From Asterochloris sp. CNOR1 (lineage: Eukaryota > Chlorophyta > Trebouxiophyceae > Trebouxiales > Trebouxiaceae): a stretch of DNA of 64,000 bases. Positions 34,845-45,700 of the stretch are shown piece by piece. The notes below the pieces were generated by a model. That model saw only the letters and a program-made list of their open reading frames with translations. It did not search any database and was not told where the DNA came from. The DNA is taken from NCBI GenBank assembly GCA_963969365.1, contig OZ017754.1, forward strand, positions 2,852,001 to 2,916,000. The letters run 5' to 3'. The position numbers were made by a program, and so were the translations under genes. Numbering within the stretch: position 1 is the first letter of the stretch; the number at the start of each line of letters is the position of its first letter.

Positions 34845-37786
34845 CTACTCGAGCTTGATGCGCTTTTGTAGCACCTTGGTGCACAGCAGGCGCCCGCCGT
34901 GAAACAAGCACCAGAAGAGCACCACAGCTGCTGCTGCCACGCCAATGAAGCCCTGCAGGGAGTGGAGCCTGGCTTGCTGGCTGGACTGTGACAAGACACA
35001 ACATGACTATCAAAGGGCATGTGCTCATGTTGGAACCTGCCCGCACTCAAGAGGTATGAGACACAGGAGCTAGTGACACTTATGCTAGGGCACGCTCAGG
35101 AGGACTCTGCCTATCCTTCTTGAGGCCAGCATGGTGCAACAGCATAGCACAGCACCAATTTTGTAAGCCAGTCTGTGATGTTGTGGGGGGGGGCTTAGTA
35201 TCCAAGGACCTAGACTACTGTGCTGCCTGACTTCTCCCTGCCTGACAATGATGCAGACCATATCCATCTGTCATGAGGTGGACATTTGACCTGGGCCAAG
35301 GGCAGAAGGTCAAACTCTGTCGATGTCGGGCACAGGCTGCCTGACAAAACAGCAGCCAGCCTGCTGTTTCCTGAAATGCAGCAGCTTGCCTAGAGATGAA
35401 GCCTGACAGCCCTGACCTGCGACCAGGAGCTAAACACACTAGGCTGGAACCAATCACAGGCATTGCACCCTCACCTGGGGCTAGGGTTAGGAAATTTTTT
35501 CGAGGAAGATTTAGGGGAAGGCCCTGCTGAGATGGGAGCTGCCAACCTCTGTTCCACCCTGCCTGACCGCCATGCCTACAGCACTCCCTGAGCAGACTCA
35601 CCTTCGCCCAAGGCAGGGTGGCACACAGGTTGGCTGCTCCCATCCTGAGATTGGGGGGTTGCACACCTCGACTTCCTCGAATTCCTAAGGCTAGCCCCCA
35701 GGTGAGGGTGCAATGCGTGTGACTGGTTCCGGCCCAGTGTAGCTCCTGGTGTCTACAGCACTCCCTGAGCAGACTAACCTGGGGCCAAGGCATCGCATTG
35801 AGGAAGGGATATGGGAAAGCCCCATTGAAGTGGGAGCACAGCAGGATCCACAGCGTAAAGAAAAGGATGAGCCCCAGAGAGATGCGCTCGCTGCGGCGGG
35901 TGAAGCTGCGGGGGTGGGCAATCAGGATGTCCGTCCAGGCCACCGCCGAGTTGAACAGGTGGACGGCAAAGCCCAGCCAGGAGGGGCGCGCGATGTCGCC
36001 GCCCTCCACCTGCATCGACAGTGGCTGATGTGAGCCAGCAGCAGTGGGACTGCAGAGCCCAGCCACGACGTTGCGGCCCTTGATTGTGTCAACAAATGCA
36101 GATGTGTGGGATTGACAGGTGGACGGCCTCATCCAGCTCGGGCGAGAGCCTCAGGTGATCACACCTGCATCAGCATGAACATGCATCAACTGGTGCCAAC
36201 AGGGACGAGGCACATGCTGTCGGATTGCGCCAGCTGGCACAGATTGTCCCTGAGCTCCTGACCCCGCCCCTGCTGCATGAATGAGCATTTTTGGTGGCCG
36301 ACTAAGGGGTGCAGGGTTTCAAAACTGCAGAGGGCTGCTGCAGCGTGTTGCAGGCTCCAGGCAGAGCAGTTGCTCAAGTGCCCATCATGCCTCTTCAGGG
36401 GGAAGCAGATGTGAGCACAGAGCACCACATGCTCTTTTCTGCTGCAGCAAGTGATTGCTGGACTGCTTCTGGCCTCCTCAATCATTGATCAGAACTGTGA
36501 CCATGTATGCAGCAAAGGCAGGGGCAGGCCAGCAATGACTTGCAGAAGCAAGAAACAGCATGCAGTGCTTAGTGCTCCCATCTGCTGCCTCGGAAGGCTG
36601 CAGCAAGGTTGGGCATGTGAGCAACTGCTCTGCCTGGAGACCCCAGCCTGCAACACGCTGCAGCTGTCAGGGTCAGCAGTCCCTCTGCAGTGCCTGAAAC
36701 CTTGGCTTGCCACCGCATCGGCCCCGGGCTTGCCACCACTGCAGCTCACCAGCGCGTCACGCCCTGTGGCGGCATCTATCATGTAGTACAGGCCCGTCAC
36801 CACATTAGCCAGGCTGAACAGGGCGCAGGACAGGTCGTCAGCCCAGTCCTCCAGCCACAGCTTCCGCTGCGGGTCCTGCATGTAGCAACAGTGTCACTGA
36901 TGTTGAGCCTGGACAGACTGCAGGACCGGCGGGGGGATGCAAAGTCGATGGTCGCTGGAGCTGCATGCCCCCATGGCCCCAATGGCTGCGCTTGCGGAGT
37001 GAGCCGTGCTGGGCAGCGCAGTGCACAGTTTCCGAGCCCATCAGAGGCTCAAGATTGGCCAGCGCCCATGACGTCAGTAGCTTGGAAAGATGCAGGGGCG
37101 CCTCACCTGAGCAATGTCTGCCAGGCAGCAGATGAACAGGGTGACCATCTGAAGCGAAAATGAATAGAACGTCAGGTACCTGCAGGCAATTTAGGGTTGT
37201 CTCTGGGGTTCAATACCGGGAGTTGCAAAAGGCCCTCAGCCGTCCTTGCAGCATGCTGTGTCACAATACAGCGCTGAAGCTCGGCGCGACTGGCTTGGCC
37301 TTGGCAACCTGCTGGTGACCCAATCAATGCTCGCGATGATGTTGCAGAACATGGGCGCCACATTCACAGCGCGGCAAGGGGCAGCATCAGGTAGAGGGTG
37401 TCACCATTGCCAGGCTCGTCGCGATGTTGGCATGAGCTGTGTAAACTGGCTGGGCCTTATGCCAGCAGGCTGACAGCAGAGGCGCCGTACCTGAAGAACC
37501 ACCCAAAGCCAGTTGCTCCTGGCAGCTTGTACGCTGCCGGGGTGAGGTGCCACAGCCAGACGCGCACGTACAGCAGTAGCGCAACAGCGTGCAGCACAAA
37601 GGCTGCCTCCTCGCTCAGGCTGCGGGAGCCGTGCCGGTGATTGCGCAGTGCTGCAGATCGTTGGGAGGCTCGCAGCTGCTCTGAGGCTGCCGTGGCCTGC
37701 TGTGCCGCCTGCTGCTCTGGCTCTGCAGCCTGTACGGCGGCTTTCAGCTCGCCCGGCACTGTGCCATCAGATCTGCAGCATGTCAT
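34845..37786 (-). CDS. FAR-17a/AIG1-like membrane protein (possible lipid hydrolase)
   Basis: Five minus-strand exons: 37786-37491, 37179-37107, 36875-36750, 36009-35779, 34952-34845. Total 834 nt gives 277 residues with phase closure. An N-terminal Ala/Gln-rich extension (about 60 residues) precedes several membrane segments. Family marks are FFRYLTFYSFSLQ, VHLFNSAVAW, HFNGAFPYPFLNAM and a basic end RIKLE. In human AIG1 and ADTRP the nucleophile is Thr in a KYLTF/KFLTF motif and the partner is His in a GMHT motif; they hydrolyse fatty-acid esters of hydroxy fatty acids. Here Thr about 102 (RYLTF) and His about 182 (AVHLF) occupy those places, so activity is plausible. The substrate in algae is unknown. 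The 3' stop is 151 bases from the lumen-protein stop on the other strand. The last intron holds a large inverted repeat. Confidence 0.85.
35443..35740. repeat. Inverted repeat (foldback), arms about 130 bp, in AIG1-like intron
   Basis: The left arm (about 35443-35575) and right arm (about 35600-35738) are imperfect reverse complements. For example gcattgcaccctcacctggg (about 35460) pairs with cccaggtgagggtgcaatgc (about 35700). The central part also repeats the AIG1-like exon end and donor (caaggcat, then agcagact on the plus strand). Transcribed RNA would form a long hairpin. There is no transposase and no clear target-site duplication. Confidence 0.75.
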
Positions 37787-39798
37787 GCAAGGCTTGTCCA
37801 CCTTGATGCATTGATCACCAGCGTCAGTATGACTTCAGCATGCACAGCAGGAAGTTGGTGCCATCACTTGGCCTGCACAGGACTTGGCAGCCCTCAACAA
37901 CTTGCCTGCTGGCCTTCTTTTGCTTCCCTAAACCAGCATGTTGCAAGTTAGAGATGTCCGAGAGCTCAGCCTGAGTTGGCCCCACTTTAGGGGGGGTTAT
38001 CACAGCTCCTGCTCTGGTGGTCGGCATGGAGCAGTGGGGAGCCTGATCAGAGCGTGCCTTCATAGCACCAAGTTTAGGCAACAGAAAGCAAGCAGAACCC
38101 TAAATTATGCATGCAAGCCCCAGCCGCTTGTAAAATCTTGTGTGACATGGGTACGGGTGCACCAGGTCAGCAGGTCTGTCCGACGTGTTCCCCCTGTTTG
38201 CCTACAGACGAATGCATTGCCATGCTCAGCAATGTGCCACAAGGCGTGCAGCGCCTCCATGGTGAGCTGGCAGACTTCTGTGCCTGCCTCTGCCTGCAGG
38301 TCTGGCCCTCAAAAAGCCCAATGGTGTACCAGCGGAGGGGCAATGCCCACAATGCAACTCTCACGTACAACCTTGCCTGCCATTGCCATGTATTGATGCC
38401 TTTGTGCAGCCAGTGCTCATTGACAGATGTCAGGTGTGGGTATCGATTTACGCCCAGCATCCAATCAGCTGACCGAGCAGTTTCACATGCAGTTCAACTG
38501 GCGTCTATGACAAGGCGCTCAACAATGCTGTGCAGAGTGCGGCTGCCTGCCAGTGGCTGTGCCAGCTGTAGCCTTGGATGCTAGGCGAAGGTCATGTGCA
38601 TGTCTGCCTACAGGCCTGAAAGATGGGCGACACACCTTCCGCATGGCGCAGGTGCCTGCCATCCCCGCTGGCCTGCTTGCAGACACAAAGGCAAGGAGGC
38701 AGAGCTTGAGCTTGGCGGCTGTGGGAAACATCTGGGAAGGAGATGGCCCCCAATTTGACCTTGCTGCGTCTCCCAGGAACCTCTCTTGTGTCGCAACGGA
38801 GCCCTCTTGAAGGACATCCAGAACGCCAAGGACAGATACACAGCTGCGCTCAGCTGCAACAAGTTGCATGTATGCAACACAGGGCTGTACGTCCTCGCCT
38901 ACTGCCCAGACCTGGCCAATTCGATGCAGGCTTCATTAAGCAGCAACCTCTTACCATGTCAGTCCTTGCCAGGGCTTTTGCAGGCTGCGACTTGCAGGGA
39001 CTTGCCACTCAGGCTTGTGTAAGGCACAGACTGCTTAGTACTGAGAAGGAACACTTGACCATGTGGCCCTGCGGCAGGGTGAAACCTCTGCAGCACTTAG
39101 GGCTTCTGCCAGGATGGAGCAACTGATGCCAGGGCAGGCTTGGGGACTGCTCTGACCACATGCACAATGCATTTATCACAGCCAACAGTCTGGCCTCTGG
39201 TGGCATCTGACGATCGATATGAAACAACACATCGTTCTTTAGAACCCGAGGGTGAACGGCCTCTGAAAACACAACCTCTGCACACTTCGTGCTGCTGGCA
39301 TCAAAATGCTGTTGCACAATTGCGGGTGCGCTTCTGGAGTGAATTTACACGCTCGCCAGGTCATGCCAACGGGCAAGTGATCACTGCAAGCCCTGGTGGA
39401 GGCGCACCTCAGCAGCTGCGGAGCACTCGCTGGCATCAGTGGCAGCTGGGACAGGTTAGTTGCACATCCACTTGCAAAATGCATTTGCAGCATCAGACAC
39501 ACATCCTGTTGATTGAGCCCTGCTTGTCACCATTTAAGCACATGTGATGTGCACTATTGTGATGCTGCGGTTGACACATGTTCACAGGGGCAGCCCACCC
39601 TTAGGTCTGCCGTCTTATGCAATCAACAAGAGGCGGGTGTACATTCAGAGAGTGCTCAGCGCCCCATCATGTGCAGCAGCTGCAGTTGCAAGATGACAGT
39701 GCCTGTCCCCAATTCTGAAGGCATGGCGGTGAGAAGGCATGCGCTAGCGACCAGTCTGAGGGCCCATCCCAGCCGCCTGCTTGCCCCACAAGGGTATC
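37787..39798 (+). other. Gene-poor 2 kb with possible unassigned exons
   Basis: This lies upstream of the AIG1-like gene (minus) and the kinase (plus). A few plus-strand stretches look coding: near 38208-38262 (ECIAMLSNVPQGVQRLH), near 38493-38545 (STGVYDKALNNAVQS), near 38616-38650 (LKDGRHTFRMAQ) and near 38777-38865 (LLKDIQNAKDRYTAALSCNK). Some are bounded by acceptor- and donor-like sites. I could not chain them in phase and do not recognise the product. They may form a small helical-protein gene or be fragments. The rest shows nothing I can name. Confidence 0.3.
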
Positions 39799-42700
39799 AT
39801 GCCTGCAGGCGCTGTGCTTTGTAGGGATGTCACAGCCAACAGCATTTGCGCACAGCAGGCAGCCACCAGGGTAAGCGCCGGGACACGCGGCAGGAGCGTC
39901 GACAGCTCTAGTGTCGTGCCTACAGCCGGTCTGAGACTGCTAGCACAGGCAGATCCGCCCAGAACAGGCAGCGGGCGAAAGGGGCGCCCCCAGAACATGC
40001 AGCAGGAGCCCTCACAGCGCTCGTCTGTCCTGCAGCCTGCTGGTGTGACGCAGCGAGCAGTGTCCGTGCACAGGCCGCTGCAGAGGTACTGCCACAGCAC
40101 TTGCAGCAGAAGGCCCTACAGCTCCCATGTTGTGTCTGCAGGCTGCGGGTACGGCGGCGAGCAGCGTCTGCTCACAGCTGCCAGCAGAGTGACCACCACA
40201 GGAGGTGCAGCAGGAGCCCTTGCAGTTGAAAGCCAGCCAGCAGCGCTGCACAGCCATGGTGTTCACCATGCCTGTGCACAATGATGGCATCAGTCTGACG
40301 AGGGAGGCTTGCCGCCCCCGCAACATCAAGGTGGCGGCCTCCTGCCCGCCATCCATGCAGCGGGAGGGTCTCTGGTGAGCATATCATCGGCCATGCTCTA
40401 GTACCACCAGCGGTCTGGTGATGGAGTCCATGCGGCGCCCGTGCAGCCCTGCCCTCCATGGAGCAGGAGGGCTCTGGTAGGCATCTTACCGGCTGTACAT
40501 CAGTGTGTGCAGCAGAAGCAGCTGGGTAGTGGAGGTCGTCTGGTGCACATACAGCCCGCCCTTTATGCAGCGGAAGGGGCTCTGGGGAGTGCTGTGCAGC
40601 GCTAGGCAGCCTGCCTACAGGCCATTGCATGCAGCGGGAGGCGCTCAAGGGAGCGCTGAGCAGCACTAGGCAGTCTGCCCCTGCGTCAGTACATGCAGCG
40701 GGAGGGGCTCTGGGGAGCACTGTGCCATACTAGGCAGCCTGCCTCTGCAACAGTGCATGCAGCAGGAGGGACTCTGGTGAGTCGTCTGCTGCCTGGCAGC
40801 GTGCACTCTGCCTCTGTACCATGGCTTCTGCCTCTGCACCACTTTACACGGCAACATTGCTCTGCTGTGCCACCTGCTGCCTATCACTTTGCCTCCGCAC
40901 CTATGGACACAGCAGGAGGGGCTCTGGTAAGCTGCCTGCTGCCTAGCAGCACAAAGACTGCCTCTGCACCTGAGAACACAGCAGGAGGGGCTCAAGCAAG
41001 CAGTCCGCTGCCTAGCACCATGCAGTCTGCCTCAGCATGAGTGCTGACGTGCTCCATGCAGCGGGAGGAGCTCTAGCATGCTGCCTGCAGCAGCAGCATT
41101 TAGTCCCTATTCATGTGCATCCAACCAGAGGCCACCGTAGAGGGTCTGGCCTCCTGCATCCTGCCAGCCTGCAGCTTCTGGCTGGTCCTACAGGCGCGTG
41201 TAGATTCTAAAATACACCTGCCAAAGGGTGGGCACAAACTTCTTTCCAAGCAGCAACACTTCATGGCCTGCAGGCGTGTCGAGGACTTTGAGCTGCACAA
41301 GCAGTTGTACAAGGGCAAGGCCAGCCTGCTGTACAGCGCGACCTGCAAGCGCACCGGGATCCCAATTGCTCTCAAGCTCTACCGCAAGGGGCGCCTCTCT
41401 GAGCTGAACTGGCACCAGGCAAGCCCAAACCAAGGATTCTGGCCTCTCTGCCTCTGACTGTCAGCGCACAATAGCCTGCACTGGTGATCTGTGAATGCAG
41501 GCGGTGGCTCTGCTGCACTGATCCTGATTTCTGAACATACAATGTAGGGCCAGGTCAGGCATGGGCTGCAGGGTGCCCGGAACTGACAGATGCCTGCCTT
41601 GGCAAGCTTCTCAGAGCCGATCTAGTGCAGTGCAACTGCATGAATGTGCGCTCACTGTCTTAGCTGCACAGGCGGCCTGTAAGGGGCAGGCCAGCCCTCC
41701 TGGATACCTCTTGAGGTATTGGCTCTGGGCAAAGCATGTGTGGTAGCTGCATAACGGCTGCACATCACAAGTCATGCATTGCCCACTTGCTGCTCCCATC
41801 TTGTTGCTGTTTGGCTGTGTTCAGCTGCAGGATGCTGTTGCCAGCTGCTGGAGTGTATGACTTGGCTGCACAGCCGCCTGCAGCCCATAGCTGAGCGGCA
41901 AGATTTGGCTTTTGCAGCACGACATCTTGGTGTCTGCAGCACAACATATTGTCCAGCAGGCCAAGTTGGTGCCAGCCTCTCCTGCTGGTCCGAGTTGTCT
42001 TGTTGGGCTCACCTGTGAGGTGCTGCTGACTGCAGGTTGAGCGTGAGATCCGGCTGCACAGCTGCCTGCAGCATGATAGCATCATCTCGCTGTACGCGGC
42101 CTTTGAGGATGACCAGCACGTCTACCTGGCGCAGGAGTTTGCCTCAGGTGAGAACGCCTCACAGAGACTGGCGCTGAGCCTAGTAAAACCGGTAAGCTAG
42201 GCACATGAATCGTCAGCTAGACACATCAAAGGTGAGCTAGACACGTGAAGTCCATCAGTTGGTGCTGTCAAGGAGGGGCTGGTGCAGGCGCTGGCTTCTG
42301 GTCAGGCTGTGATCCATGGAGGTGCTGCTGCTGGATGATGGCTTACTCTCAACCTGCAGCTGCTTTTGCTATGAGCAGCCCATACTGTACAGTCTGCAGT
42401 TCCAGGCACCCCCTGGAGCACCTGTGCACACTCAGCTGCTCTTGCAGACTGGTGTGGTGTTCACACTTTGCTCATCAACAGGGGCACCCTTTACAATGAA
42501 TCTAAGCGCAGCGTGATCTGTAATGCATGCCTGCTGCAGCTGCTCCCTGTTCTGTAACAGCCCAATGCCAATGCTGTGCTCTGCATGGGCACACCAGGAC
42601 ATGAGCCTACAGCCAGCTGAGGTCCAGAACGCCTGTATGACATGGGAAGACCTGTACAAAGAGCATAAGCTCCATGCCCAGGGGCTGAGGCGCCCGCGTG

Positions 42701-45700
42701 CATGCAGCTTGTGTCATCCAGCCGACAAGCTGCTGCTGTGCCCTGCACGGGGTGATATGTTGCAATGTTGGCGCAGTCTCAGCACCTTACCCGCCCAATG
42801 GGTGCTGCAGCATGACAATCTGCATGTCTCCTGTGCTGCACAGGGGGCGACCTGTATGAGGAGCTCAAGCGCAGCGGGGGCCAGATGAAGGAGAAGCGCA
42901 CCTCGAGGGACGTGCTGCAGCCATGCCTCTCTGCTCTGGCCTACCTGCACACCAAGGTGTGCCGTAGTTGCATGTGCTGACCTGGTGGGTGCAGCAAGTG
43001 ACAGAATTTCCGCCTGTTCGGCCACTGGCCAATCTTTATACCAAGGCGTGCCATCACTGCTTGTGCTGGCTCAGCGGGCGCAGCAAGAGGGAAAGACAGA
43101 CTGCCTGTCCGCCGTGTACCCAGCACATGCATGCGCTGACCTGGCGAGTGCTGCAAGATAGAGAGAGCGTCTGCCTGAGGGCGATGCAGGGCATCATTCA
43201 CCGTGACATCAAGCCGGAGAACATCCTGCTGACGGCAGACAAGGCTGTGAAGCTGGCAGACTTCGGGCTGTCCATCGATGCCAGTGAGGAGCGTCCAGTG
43301 ACGCGTGCGGGCACGCTTGACTACATGGCCCCCGAGGTGGGGTCCAGGCAGGGTTCTGTGCTTCCAGGCCATGACCGTCATTGTGGTCGGCAGGCATGAG
43401 GGCATGCTGGGCTGCACGACACGCAAGGCACGTGAAGGCTGCGGTCGTCTGTACTCCCAGGCCATCGGCTTACGACAATGGGCAGGGCGCCACTCTCCTT
43501 TTGGGGCTCAAGGGGCGCCTGCCTTGGCCTGTGACGTGGGTACGCTAAAGTACAGTGGCGCCTGAGGTACCTCAAGGGCTGGGATCTGCCCTTGTTGCTC
43601 TCTTGGTCCACAAGCAGGCGGGGAGCTAGGGCGTAAGGGCGGGGTGAATGTGTACCCATACTTGCACGACTTTGAGTTTGAATGAGTGGGTCGAAATCTT
43701 CAGTCTTGAGCAAACAGCTTGTTGCCTGTGTTCTGTTGGTGGGCTGGCATGCTGGACCACATGGCGCAAAACGTGGGGGGCAGGCCACACATTGTGTCTG
43801 CATGTTGTTAGTGTCTGGCCATGCACCTGAGACACTGGGAGACAACATTGATGGTGAAACCCATGCAGGACCACTTCTGTGCAAACGGAAACAAGCCCCC
43901 TCTGCGGCTTAGCCAGATATGCCCACTCTCTTGCAGGTTGCGGTGTGCCTACATGGAATTCCACCTGTGTGCTCCACATCAGGCCTGCCTAGACTCATCT
44001 GCTCCCTCCTTGCTGGTGTGTCCAAGAACCACCACCCATGTGCTCTGCATCAGGTGTTCTAAATCCACTTTGGCCCCTCCCCTGCAGGTGCTGGTTTGCC
44101 CCGAGAAGAGCCATCCCCGGGAGAACAAGGACAAGGTCTTGCTGGGCTACACCAACATGGTGGATGCTTGGGCGATGGGCATCCTCGCCTTTGAGCTCAT
44201 TGTTGGGCATCCGCCCTTTGAGAAGGAAAGTCGGGCGGCCACCTACGAGCACATCATGTACCGCAAGCCCTCCTTTCCAGCCTGGATGACAGATGAGGCA
44301 CGCGACTTCATCATGACAGCCCTCACCAAGGTAGGGCAGGGTGTTGCCCAAAGGGCAGGTGATGGCTGTGTTGCTGGGGGATGGAGAAGGCTGATTAAAG
44401 CTGGCCTTTGAGCTGTAATCAAGGTGAAGGAGACAGACATCTGACCACCTTACACAAAGCATGCTGACGCACAGAGGCAAGTGTGCTGCTTGTGTTTCTG
44501 CAATGGACAATCTGCCTTGGACCCTTCAACAGCTGCACACCACTAGCACAGCAGTGGGAGAGCAGTGGGGGACCTGTTGGGCTCTTAATGTAAAATCTCT
44601 CAACCCCATCTGCAAGCGGAGGACCTCACTTTCCCTGCAGGCTGCCCGGAAGCGGCCGGCAGTGGGAGACCTGTTGGGGCACCCCTGGATCGCGCTGCAC
44701 CAGAAGCGGGCGGCACCCGTGGTGGACGTGGGACGGGGATCCTCGTGCGACATGGCCTCTCTGGGGAGTGTCGGGTCTGACATGTCCACTGGCACGGCGG
44801 CGCCCGCTGACGCCCTCAGGTGAGCTCTTCCTGCCTGGCCCTGGGGACACACTGGGGCCTCTGCTTCAAGCTGCCCTCTCTTGCTTTCACCCCTCAACCC
44901 TATCTTTTTGTGGGTGCTCTCCATGCCTGCCTGCCTGCAGTTAAGTCTGGGCGTTGCAAGGTGCTCACAGCTGCTGCCTCTGCACCGCAACTAGGTGTCA
45001 CAACTGGTCGGCCACTCCAAGCAATCACACAGGCACTGGTCATGGCCCCACAAAGGCTTCTTTGCAGCACTGCTCATTCGCCGGTGGGAGGTATCATCAA
45101 CAGCCCCGGAGGAGGCACCACAGAGCTGCCAGCCTCAAGCCACAGCAGCACTGGTCTCTAAGAAGGACAGTCAGTCTGACCCCACCCTCAATCCTCGGCA
45201 TGCAGAGCAGCAGCCCTTCCAACAGGTGCTCCTCTTCCTGGGTGCAGGGTCAGTGCCGCCAGCAGCAGCCTGCAGGGAGAGGCGGCGCGCACGTCGGGGG
45301 CGAGCATGACATCCACGCAGGCCGTGCCGGCGGCGGCTGGGAGCCCCTTCAGTGGGGCAGCCATGCGCCCCTCAGGGGCCAGCACCTCCATGAGGGGCAG
45401 CACTGTGTCCAGCATCGGGAGGAACAGCAGCGAGGCATCCAAGGTGAGCATGGCTTCCAGGCAAGTTGTGCCGGCGGCTGCCAGCCCCTTTCAGTAGCGG
45501 GGCAGCCATGCGCCCCTTCAGGGGCCAGCACGTCCACGAGGGCCAGCACTGTGTCCCGCACTGGGATGAGATGAACAGCAGCGAGATGTGCAAGGTGGGT
45601 TTGACCTGCCAGGACTTTCCAGGGAAGCTCCTGACAAGATGTTACTCTGTGTATAGCAACGTCTACAGCATTAGAGGGAGGATCAGCAGGGGGGCGTCCA

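Noticed and set aside
35215-36132. 305-codon minus-strand open frame over the AIG1-like gene
   Set aside because: Only 36009-35779 is exon. The rest is read-through of the intron foldback and does not continue the family sequence, which resumes at 34952.
41203-41273. Start of the kinase at the ATG at 41263, or an exon from 41203
   Set aside because: The open exon ending at 40085 joins to 41274 in matching phase, so an upstream start is favoured. The 41263 ATG remains a fallback.
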